Assembly: GCA_964523395.1 (NCBI GenBank)
Contig: CAZFXS010000003.1
Span: forward strand, 62,001-126,000
Direction of reading: 5' to 3'
Source: JANYJZ01 sp964523395
GTDB taxonomy: Bacteria > Bacteroidota > Ignavibacteria > UBA10030 > SZUA-254
Length of the DNA stretch: 64,000 nucleotides
This document shows positions 17,112 to 24,228 of this stretch, in pieces. Positions within the stretch are counted from its first letter, which is position 1. Every line of letters starts with the position of its first letter. Under the pieces are notes generated by a model. It searched no databases and was not told the origin of the DNA. It saw only the letters and a program-made list of their open reading frames with translations. The position numbers and the translations under genes were made by a program.

Positions 17112-17418
17112 ACGAAGGCCTGGTTCTGAAGTAACGGGTTATTAATTGTTAAACCCGGAGGCGATGTTGATATTGCAATGTTTTTTGCCTGCCAATATAG
17201 ATCCCGACTTATGATTCGTCAAATTAGCAGAAGTTTTAGACTATTCCGTCTTTAGCCGCAAACGAGAGAGTATTCTTTGTGTACTGTTGCCGAAGGCATC
17301 GCTTTGCGACTCTTTTAAAGAGAAAGGACAGAACGCCAAAGATTTTAGCGTTTATCTGACCCCACCACTTTCGCCCTCTGCTTCACTGGCGGGGGATTGG
17401 GGAGGGGTATCTTTTCGG
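17112..17418. other. Non-coding stretch after nuoI with a C/G-rich palindrome
   Basis: No gene is supported here. At 17360-17409 lies an imperfect palindrome (CCCCACCAC...CGCC...GGCG...GGGGAGGGG) of the same C-rich type as those at 22981-23095 and 34104-34147. The stretch marks the junction between the nuo genes and a region of different base composition. Confidence 0.5.
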
Positions 17419-18273
17419 TCACGCATCCAACGGCACACTGGCAGCTCCGCGCGCGGCGCCGATGCTGGCCGTCATAACGGCAGCGATTGCAACGCATTGC
17501 AAGAGGGTCAGATGCTCGCCGAGCACCAGGAAACCTATCACCGCCGCGAAGGCCGGCTCCAGGCTCATAAAAATGCCGAAGACTTTGGCCGGCAAACGGC
17601 GCAGGGCCTCGATTTCAAAACTGTAGGGGATGACAGAAGAGAGCAGAGCCACCGCGGCGGCGAACGGCAGGGCGGGCACGATATTCAGCCACTGCGGCGC
17701 GTCGATAATTTTCACGGGTATTAATAACAAACTGCCTATGCTCATCGCGATGGTTAAACCGAGCGCGCCCGGCGTAGCGCTCCCCAGTTTCTCGCCGAGA
17801 ATAATGTAGAGCCCCCAGCAGGCGCCGGCAATTAACGCGAGGACAAATCCGATGGGATCGATATGACCGCTGAACGGATTGAGCAGGGCGATACCGAGCG
17901 CGGCACATGCCACCCAGACAAAATCGAGCGCGCGGTGACTGTGCCACACCGCCACGGCCAACGGCCCGACAAACTCGATGGTTACGCACAGGCCGAGCGG
18001 CAGGCGCTGCAACGACAAATAATACGAGACATTCATACTGACCAGCGCGATGCCGAAAATAATGCTGGCCTTCCACTGCCGGCGGCTTAACGCGCGCAGT
18101 GCCGGACGCACGATCATCAACAGCATGACCGCGCCAAGCGCGACGCGCCAGAACACGACCGTGATGGCGCCAAATTCGGAAAACAGGGTTTTGGCGAGCG
18201 CGGCGCCCCATTGCACGCTGAGCATGGAGATGAGGAGTAATACAATTGGATGAATGCGCTGTAGTATGTTCAT
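17419..18273 (-). CDS. rhtA: EamA/DMT transporter, RhtA-like (threonine/homoserine exporter)
   Basis: A 284-residue inner-membrane exporter with about ten helices in two EamA repeats. It tracks E. coli RhtA closely: Q-W-G-A-A-L-A-K-T-L-F, F-W-R-V-A-L-G, P-L-G-L-C-V-T-I-E-F-V-G-P-L-A-V-A, D-F-V-W-V, P-Y-S-F-E-I-E-A-L-R-R-L-P and M-S-L-E-P-A-F-A-A. RhtA exports threonine and homoserine. The ATG at 18273 follows GGAAA and gives a normal membrane start. GC content is plainly higher than in flanking genes, and the closest resemblance is to proteobacterial proteins, so recent transfer is likely. Substrate is by homology only. Confidence 0.85.
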   Translation of the reverse strand: MNILQRIHPIVLLLISMLSVQWGAALAKTLFSEFGAITVVFWRVALGAVMLLMIVRPALRALSRRQWKASIIFGIALVSMNVSYYLSLQRLPLGLCVTIEFVGPLAVAVWHSHRALDFVWVACAALGIALLNPFSGHIDPIGFVLALIAGACWGLYIILGEKLGSATPGALGLTIAMSIGSLLLIPVKIIDAPQWLNIVPALPFAAAVALLSSVIPYSFEIEALRRLPAKVFGIFMSLEPAFAAVIGFLVLGEHLTLLQCVAIAAVMTASIGAARGAASVPLDA

Positions 18274-18351
18274 ATTGTTTCCATACCGGTTTGGTACGTA
18301 CATCTAATATACGGACTCCTCCCGCTTTTCAAAATCCGGAAAATTAGTAAT

Positions 18352-18383
18352 AAAAAAGCCCGGTCGTGTGATCGGGCTTTTTT
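18352..18383. terminator. Intrinsic terminator after the AIPR gene
   Basis: A 14-bp stem AAAAAAGCCCGGTC / GATCGGGCTTTTTT with one wobble pair and loop GTGT; T-runs lie on both sides. On the minus strand it ends the AIPR transcript and insulates rhtA. Confidence 0.9.
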
Positions 18384-18494
18384 GCTTGTTAATAATTACT
18401 GCTTGCACTAACGTCCAATGAATGTCGTAGCGCCTCTTTTTAATGATCTAATCTAATATTGTTATAGGCTGTTCTTCTTTCCTCCGATGTCACA

Positions 18495-20204
18495 TTAAGG
18501 TTTCGTAGATGCTTGAGTGTATTTTGTATAGATTTCCTTGCTAATCAACAGGTCTAAATCCGAAGATTTTAATGTAGAGTTAATATCAATTAAATATTGT
18601 GTATCGCTTTTCAACAAATCAAAAATAGTTGACATTGCTGTAGTAATATGTGCGTCAAGAATATTCTTATTTGAATTGAATTCAGATAATTTTGATTTTA
18701 ATGTCGCTGTGTCTGACCAAACATCGTTTGTCTTCCACAAAAAGGCGGTGATTCTAGAAATTTGGAATGATGCATTCTTCGCTAAATACCTTTTTAACCT
18801 GTCTTTTGAAGATGAAAAGTTTTCTAGTAAATACTGTAATACTCTTCTGTGGATTAGCACAGAAAGCAAATAAGGTTCAATAATGTTGGTCCCTGAAAAT
18901 ATTTTATCGTAATACTCACTCCAAACTTTGTATTTTCTGCTACGGGAATCGGATGGCTTTTTTAAAACAATAGCTAGAAATGCGACCGCGACATCATCAT
19001 TTGGAATAATATTTTCCTTAGGAATGGGGGTGCTTTCATATTGTCTTGGCTTACGTTCAAGATAGTAATTGTATAAGAGAAAACCTCTTTCTAAATCAAT
19101 CTGGGTTTTATCATTTGCTCGTAAGTTCCTACCTGTTATTTTGTTTTGGTTATTTGTTGTTAAAACAATTTTATCAACAAGCTCCAAATCTTGAGTTTCA
19201 TAAATGCGTAACATTAACTTAGTATCAGATTGCAACTGTCCTTCCTTAAAAGCAATTGCCAAGCTTGTTGCGGTTTGGCAACCATTGACAATTTGCATGT
19301 TCTCAATCTTAACTTTTGGGTCATCTGGGTCAGTAACCGGATCAACCTTATCGCAAACAATTGTTACCCCATTATTAAGAAACCAAAAGAGGTGGCTAAT
19401 ACTATTGTTTGTGCAAGTATTAAGTATGTCTCTATTTACACCGCCAAGTTTTCCTAAATATTTACGAATGTTTAAGTCAAAAATAAAACCGTTTGAATCA
19501 TTGCTGACTACTTGAGCAATCTCAGATGCAGTTGTAGAACAAATTATTCCCTTTAACCCTTTGCTGTGATACTTGATTAACGATGGATTATTTGTATCGT
19601 AAAGGATTTTTATTTCACCATTTATTTTCTTGTTTTTCTTCTCTTGAGAATTTAAAACGTCAACAATTTCATCTGCGCCAATTGTATCAAAAGAAAAACC
19701 GCCAAATGTTCCATTGTTATATTTATCAAGAATTGTTTTGACCTCTTGTTTTGCTTCAGCAGAAAGTTCTGAACTAAGTCCTTTAGTAATGTATGCAATC
19801 TTGATATAGATGTTTGCTGGTCCTAATGAAGATTGTATCTTTCTATAGTCAGCAATTTTATCTTTAAATTTTACATTAACAAGAGTGTCAACATCTGATT
19901 GCCTTTTCTCAAAAATCCATTGGAGCCCATTTTTTATTTGAATAATGCAATTTGATGAAAAGCTCTCCTCGTTTTTAATTTGTGTAATATAAATGGTAGC
20001 CTCGTCAGAATCATCATCAATTGTTATTCCATCTATTTGTTTATCCTGACCACCGTCAACATTATCATTTTGGTCAAAAGAGTGTATACTCTTATCAGTA
20101 AATAAACTGTGAGCGAAAACTAAAAATGCTTGATCTGAAGTTAGACCTAGTTTTGTCCCAGTCTTGTCAATGTGGTCTTGAACAATTTGTTGTCTTAAAG
20201 TCAT
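18495..20204 (-). CDS. AIPR family abortive-infection protein
   Basis: A 569-residue AIPR (abortive infection phage resistance) protein. The family signature is seen as F-W-F-L-N-N-G-V-T-I-V (273-283) and I-V-N-G-C-Q-T-A (305-312), with L-T-T-N-N-Q-N later. The N-terminal 80 residues, D-G-G-Q-D-K-Q-I-D-G-I then Y-I-T-Q-I-K (50-77), look like a PD-(D/E)xK nuclease-type core with the D...Q-x-K arrangement, as in Mrr-like enzymes. Known members give abortive infection against phage; the mechanism is poorly defined. The gene is AT-rich, ends at a strong terminator and starts 160 bases after a protease gene in the same direction. Confidence 0.85.
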   Translation of the reverse strand: MTLRQQIVQDHIDKTGTKLGLTSDQAFLVFAHSLFTDKSIHSFDQNDNVDGGQDKQIDGITIDDDSDEATIYITQIKNEESFSSNCIIQIKNGLQWIFEKRQSDVDTLVNVKFKDKIADYRKIQSSLGPANIYIKIAYITKGLSSELSAEAKQEVKTILDKYNNGTFGGFSFDTIGADEIVDVLNSQEKKNKKINGEIKILYDTNNPSLIKYHSKGLKGIICSTTASEIAQVVSNDSNGFIFDLNIRKYLGKLGGVNRDILNTCTNNSISHLFWFLNNGVTIVCDKVDPVTDPDDPKVKIENMQIVNGCQTATSLAIAFKEGQLQSDTKLMLRIYETQDLELVDKIVLTTNNQNKITGRNLRANDKTQIDLERGFLLYNYYLERKPRQYESTPIPKENIIPNDDVAVAFLAIVLKKPSDSRSRKYKVWSEYYDKIFSGTNIIEPYLLSVLIHRRVLQYLLENFSSSKDRLKRYLAKNASFQISRITAFLWKTNDVWSDTATLKSKLSEFNSNKNILDAHITTAMSTIFDLLKSDTQYLIDINSTLKSSDLDLLISKEIYTKYTQASTKP

Positions 20205-20364
20205 AGGTTTAACAAGCTTTCAAATGGTTACTGGTTCGGAGCTTTTCGATATTGCAGTTTTGAGACCATGTCACCGGTCTATCTACAAGAATAGTTAATT
20301 GTAAAGCACTTTCATTTACTACGGACTCTGCCATATTCGCAAAGCCATTGTTGGTACAGAAAAT

Positions 20365-21156
20365 TTATTTGTCTGGGTCAAAGCCGATTGTCTCAAATAC
20401 TTTATCCATAGATACAGCAACGGAATATCCAGAATTAATAAACTCAGTGTTTACCAGTCCATTTGATTGGTTGACCCACTCCTGAACAAAAGGAATGAAC
20501 TGCGATACTATGCCAATTACTTTGTGATAAAATTTCGTTCCGTCCTGTTCAATCTCTACGACTGGTCCACCGCTGTTGCCAGGAAAAGAGGGACAATCAA
20601 GAATAATTGTCCCTTGTGGCTTGTAAATATTTGCAATAATCCCCTTTCTTAATAAGGGTTTACTGAAATCAAATTGGGGGGATTTTCTTAATCCCAATGA
20701 TGTGGGATAGCCATAAAGAAAAACATCATTAGAAATTAATACATCCTTTATTCTTTTGGTCCAGATCTTTGCCTTTACACAAACTATATTTGATTTTGCT
20801 TTTACCGCTTCCGTTATTCCCTTCGAGTAAAAGAGTGTCCAATTACCTTTACCGACATTTTCTTTTAGGTGGCCTAAACAAATCGCAGCGATGTCTGAGC
20901 TGGGATGGAAAAGCAATCTGGAACCATTAAAATCAATCAATAGTCTTTCAATACTATCGTCATTGATATCTTCGGATTGACAGTCAATTTCTGCTGTTCC
21001 TCCCCTTAAATTGTTTCTCTCGTCAACCAAAACATGTTTTGCGGTTACTAAGAAGATTTCGTCTTCTGCTTGAAGGAGAAATCCGGAACCAGTTGCACCA
21101 GTGTTGATTTTGATGAAAACAGGATATGCCAAATTATTGTCGGGTATGTTCCTCAT
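20365..21156 (-). CDS. Cytosolic trypsin-like serine protease
   Basis: A 263-residue S1-type protease with triad H41 (T-A-K-H-V), D88 (S-S-D-I-A) and S195 (F-P-G-N-S-G-G-P). There is no signal peptide and no PDZ domain, so unlike DegP/HtrA it should work in the cytosol. It lies between an AIPR gene and a MazG-like gene on the same strand, and its promoter (21379-21407) is nearly the same as that of the MazG-like gene. Trypsin-like domains of this type are found in several phage-defence systems, where they cleave an effector or a host protein on sensing infection. That role here is inference; the enzyme class is clear. Confidence 0.85.
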   Translation of the reverse strand: MRNIPDNNLAYPVFIKINTGATGSGFLLQAEDEIFLVTAKHVLVDERNNLRGGTAEIDCQSEDINDDSIERLLIDFNGSRLLFHPSSDIAAICLGHLKENVGKGNWTLFYSKGITEAVKAKSNIVCVKAKIWTKRIKDVLISNDVFLYGYPTSLGLRKSPQFDFSKPLLRKGIIANIYKPQGTIILDCPSFPGNSGGPVVEIEQDGTKFYHKVIGIVSQFIPFVQEWVNQSNGLVNTEFINSGYSVAVSMDKVFETIGFDPDK

Positions 21157-21497
21157 TGTCAGGTCTTGATTTTTTTTCTCCTATCGTGTGCGGAGGCTTA
21201 ATTTTTTCCCATCAATTCGCGATTTGTTTCATTGCAGCCAATGGTTGGCTTAAAAAACACAATGACTTTAGTGATGTATTTATTAGCTTATTTCGGCGAG
21301 CAATTCTAAAGTTGAGCTGAACATTTATCTTTCTGAAAATTCCATCAGCACACAATCTGCAATTGCAAAATGCTCTCGAAAATACCAAATATTTGCACGG
21401 CTGTCAAGGGGGTATTTACCCCATCAGAAGATGGTAAATCAGCATAGCTCGTTCTTCATTGTATAAAAGCTTGATTAGACAGAATTTATTTTCAAAA
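21157..21497. other. Intergenic stretch holding a long leader and shared promoter
   Basis: No gene is supported. It holds the promoter/palindrome unit at 21379-21422 and then about 215 bases of presumed leader before the protease gene, with no clear hairpin terminator or leader ORF. Confidence 0.5.
21379..21422 (-). promoter_or_regulatory. Promoter with palindromic operator (copy A)
   Basis: On the minus strand, the palindrome GGGGTAAATACCCC (21409-21422) is followed one base later by TTGACA (21402-21407), a 17-base spacer ending TTTGG, and TATTTT (21379-21384). Copy B upstream of the MazG-like gene matches across the palindrome, both boxes and flanks. Confidence 0.7.
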
Positions 21498-22679
21498 TCA
21501 TGCTGTAAGTCGCGAAATAAGTGCGAGAAGGCTATTTGCCCATACGCTAGAGCCTAAACCTGTAAGAAAACTTATCAAAGCGTTTCGACCTTCACTTGGC
21601 AATGAGGCAATTGCCTCTGCAAGTTTATCAACACTTTCTTGGGTGACTCTTTGTGAAGAAGTGATAGATTCTAGCGCGGCCAATGCTTTTGCAAGTTGAA
21701 TCGAGCGCACATTCGATAGTTCTTTGTTTTGAATTGCAAAGATCCGGAGTTCGGCAGTAACCTCGTGTATTTCTCGAATAAGTTTGTGTTCAGCATCTAA
21801 AATTATTGATCCGACTTTGATTGATTCTGACCCTAGTTCAAAGTACCCACGAGCCTCATCAGTACTCATCAATACACCGCCAAGAAGTAGATTTCTGGCG
21901 GACGATGGCACCTCATGTGCTATTCTGCCAAGGGTTCCCGGAAGGACAGGCGGACAAGTACATATAGGGTTGCCACAATCTCTACAAGCGTCTGGATACG
22001 CATCAGCAAACGCATCTGACAGGGCGTACCCTCGCTCTATGCTTGGAATTTTCTTTCTGCTATGCCACACATTTTGAAGATTCATCAACCAAGCAAAAAC
22101 ATCTGAAGCCTCACTCAGAAAATAACCAGGTGCTATATCGTGAACACGAATTGCCTCCGCTAGCTCACCAAGTTCCTCAGAAAACCGAAGTAAAGGTGTG
22201 TCAAATTTCGCATCGTTACCTGGTGGATAGATATCAAAGAACATTCTCTGCCATGCAGCCAGATTCTTTGGTTTGATATGAGCGTTCGATTCACCGATAG
22301 TTTTCAAAACTTCCCACTCTGGTCCACGCGATTGAGTTTTGGCTTCGACACAAGGGTCATTCAAGTGTTGTTTCAATTTGCAATAAGCACAGCAATACGG
22401 GAATTTTCCCCAAAGCATGTCCTCGACACTTCGTATGCCCATTTTTCCGCAGAGGGCTAACCACCAGGCTAGAGTTTTAGGTACGAAAGATTCAGGCACC
22501 GCTTTGGGCTTTTGTTTCTCAGTGCCAAGTAAACTTAAGCCACCTACAACCTCAACAAGGTGGCCAAAAATGGAGTTAGCATCACGGTAGAAATTTCTGT
22601 CGATATAGATTCGATTTACTGTTTGGTACCAATCGTCTAGGGATCTTGCGCGACTAATTGCTTTTGGAATTTCAGGCAT
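21498..22679 (-). CDS. Tandem MazG-like / zinc-finger protein
   Basis: A 393-residue protein with two copies of one module, an all-alpha MazG-type fold followed by a cysteine cluster. The second copy keeps the NTP-pyrophosphohydrolase metal motif E168-E169-L-G-E172 ... E190-A-S-D193 and ends in C232-x2-C235-x4-C240-x-C242. The first copy (about residues 37-110) has L-A-W-W-L-A-L and C96-C97-x2-C100...C110 but only E43 of the acidic residues, so it is probably inactive. The C-terminal third is helical and ends in a hydrophobic stretch (about 366-391). The ATG at 22679, behind AAGGA, is preferred over TTG at 22712. MazG enzymes hydrolyse NTPs or alarmones; the context suggests defence. Confidence 0.65.
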   Translation of the reverse strand: MPEIPKAISRARSLDDWYQTVNRIYIDRNFYRDANSIFGHLVEVVGGLSLLGTEKQKPKAVPESFVPKTLAWWLALCGKMGIRSVEDMLWGKFPYCCAYCKLKQHLNDPCVEAKTQSRGPEWEVLKTIGESNAHIKPKNLAAWQRMFFDIYPPGNDAKFDTPLLRFSEELGELAEAIRVHDIAPGYFLSEASDVFAWLMNLQNVWHSRKKIPSIERGYALSDAFADAYPDACRDCGNPICTCPPVLPGTLGRIAHEVPSSARNLLLGGVLMSTDEARGYFELGSESIKVGSIILDAEHKLIREIHEVTAELRIFAIQNKELSNVRSIQLAKALAALESITSSQRVTQESVDKLAEAIASLPSEGRNALISFLTGLGSSVWANSLLALISRLTA

Positions 22680-22842
22680 TTGAATATCCTTACTGCTGAG
22701 GAATTTGAACAAGGTTGAATTACTAATTTGCAGGTATTATGGTACATAACTAATATTTATTCGGGAGAGAATATTAGTTGATGAACTGGTTATTAAACTA
22801 AAAAACCTCATCACTCAACCCTTCCCTTATATAATGCTCCAA

Positions 22843-22885
22843 AACATACCAAAAAATTATGCGGCAGTCAAGGGGTGTTTACCCC
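22843..22885 (-). promoter_or_regulatory. Promoter with palindromic operator (copy B)
   Basis: Minus strand: GGGGTAAACACCCC (22872-22885), then directly TTGACT (22866-22871), a 17-base spacer ending TTTGG, and TATGTT (22843-22848). The layout is the same as copy A; the predicted leader to the ATG at 22679 is about 155 bases. Confidence 0.7.
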
Positions 22886-22980
22886 ATCAAAAGGTAGGAA
22901 ATCACCGTAGTAACCCCTCCACAGATTTACACTGATTGCACAGATTTATCGCAGATGGCAGATTTCGCGGAGTCAACGGG

Positions 22981-23100
22981 ACATTCCTGGGCAAAAACAC
23001 CCTCTCCTCCCAGGAGAGGGCCGGGGTGAGGTCACAAGGGAGAAAATCGATGATCGACCTGAGACCCCATCCTATGTCCTTCCCCTAAGAGGGGAAGGAG
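22981..23100. repeat. Two C-rich hairpin repeats
   Basis: CCTCTCCTCCCAGGAGAGGG (about 22991-23010) and CCTTCCCCTAAGAGGGGAAGG (about 23079-23099) are near-perfect hairpins separated by a G-rich spacer. No T-run follows either, so they are listed as repeats. Confidence 0.5.
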
Positions 23101-23188
23101 GCAGCACATGTTAAAGACAGATTGCAGATTTCGAAAAAAAAGTCCGGCGAACTTCATACACATGAGGCACTTGGTGCTGTCATGTATT

Positions 23189-23563
23189 CTATTCCACAAT
23201 AACAAAACCATCCACCATCTGGAAGTCCAGTATTAATGAATCACCCTCTTGAATCAAGAACTTATGTTGAATTGGGAGATATGCGATGCGACCCACAAGT
23301 AGCTGATACGTTCCTGATGCTTTAATAGAAAGAAGGTACTGTCCGTTCTCATCGCATTGAGCATTAAAGCTGGTAGCCATTACCGAAACATGGGCGTCGA
23401 TTGGTTTGTCGGTATTTTTTTCAGAAACACGGCCGGACACATATCGTCCATCAGGTGATGCCGCACGGAGCTTCGTTGCTCTTACAGAATACCCCGTACC
23501 ACAACAACCTACGGTCATTACACCGGCAAGGAATATTATTAATAGTGCTCTGATTGTGAACAT
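23189..23563 (-). CDS. Small lipoprotein with carboxypeptidase-regulatory-like domain
   Basis: A 124-residue predicted lipoprotein: hydrophobic leader and lipobox T-V-G-C with Cys20. The mature part has the seven-stranded transthyretin-like pattern of carboxypeptidase regulatory-like domains (G-R-V-S-E-K-N-T-D-K-P-I-D-A-H-V-S-V, then Q-C-D-E-N-G-Q-Y, G-T-Y-Q-L-L-V). Such domains are structural modules on Bacteroidota surface proteins. It is the last of four genes in a minus-strand run starting at 27017; there are 33 bases between it and the gene before. No specific role can be assigned. Confidence 0.65.
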   Translation of the reverse strand: MFTIRALLIIFLAGVMTVGCCGTGYSVRATKLRAASPDGRYVSGRVSEKNTDKPIDAHVSVMATSFNAQCDENGQYLLSIKASGTYQLLVGRIAYLPIQHKFLIQEGDSLILDFQMVDGFVIVE

Positions 23564-23596
23564 TGATTTCTTTCTTATGGCGTCAACATGTGGGAG

Positions 23597-24217
23597 TCAC
23601 CCTTTTTTTATTTTGAAATCAACCCACAACTTGTCGAGGCTTCGCCAAATGTTGTGCGCTAATGGCTGAGGCGATAATTCATAAAACACAAAAGTTTTGT
23701 TTTCTTTTGCGATGTATCTCAGATGGACCTTGCAGTTGAGGGTTATCGGTTTTTTCTGCATGTAGTCCGTCATAGAAATGGTTCCGGCGTATGTGTTCAG
23801 ATCGCCTTTACCTTTCTTTATTTCTTTGAATGATGTCGTTACCGGGATTACTTTATCAGCGGGAATATTGGGGGCGTTGTTGGCAATGAGTCCTGTGTAG
23901 TATGCCTGCAGATTGCTGTCGAGTATCCCGGAGTTTATTTTTACTTTCCCTTCCAGGTACCACAAAAAGGCATAGCTCCAATATTCATCGCCTTTTGCCT
24001 TCGCCCAGCCTGGAGCAAAGCGGAGGTCCTCAACTCCTTTGTAGGGAATCTGAGGCGCAAAAGAAATGGGAATGGGAAACCGCTCTGTCATCCAGCCTTT
24101 TGGGGCCGGAAGGTCGTAGGGGGCTTCCCACGTATGCCCGTCGAATGCAGCGTCTGTTCCCTGTGCGTAACCGGTTACAGCAAATATGCTGAGCAGGAGT
24201 AATGCTAAAGTTTTCAT
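23597..24217 (-). CDS. Exported protein of unknown function
   Basis: A 206-residue protein with a clear signal peptide (M-K-T-L-A-L-L-L-L-S-I-F-A-V-T-G-Y-A-Q). The mature part is rich in aromatic residues (W-S-Y-A-F-L-W-Y, W-R-S-L-D-K-L-W) and opens with a P-Y-D-L-P-A-P-K-G-W motif, suggesting a compact periplasmic beta-domain. I do not recognise the family. The ATG at 24217 gives the signal peptide directly; the longer reading adds 16 residues that overlap the gene upstream. Same operon as the WD40 lipoprotein. Confidence 0.6.
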   Translation of the reverse strand: MKTLALLLLSIFAVTGYAQGTDAAFDGHTWEAPYDLPAPKGWMTERFPIPISFAPQIPYKGVEDLRFAPGWAKAKGDEYWSYAFLWYLEGKVKINSGILDSNLQAYYTGLIANNAPNIPADKVIPVTTSFKEIKKGKGDLNTYAGTISMTDYMQKKPITLNCKVHLRYIAKENKTFVFYELSPQPLAHNIWRSLDKLWVDFKIKKG

Positions 24218-24228
24218 CTTGTGAGTGA

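Larger units (their letters stand above)
22713..23188. other. Intergenic repeat-rich stretch
   Basis: No gene is supported. It holds a small inverted repeat CTAATATT...AATATTAG (22750-22777), promoter copy B (22843-22885), a CACAGATTT-type repeat (about 22918-22945) and two C-rich palindromes (CCTCTCCTCCCAGGAGAGGG near 22991, CCTTCCCCTAAGAGGGGAAGG near 23079). These resemble short non-coding repeats scattered in many bacterial genomes. Confidence 0.55.

Noticed and set aside
17287..17724. Plus-strand open frame of 145 codons
   Set aside because: It is antisense to rhtA and crosses a palindromic repeat; the minus-strand protein is a clear transporter.
22918..22950. CACAGATTT repeats as a possible origin or iteron array
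   Set aside because: Only two or three imperfect units, no DnaA boxes or replication gene nearby.
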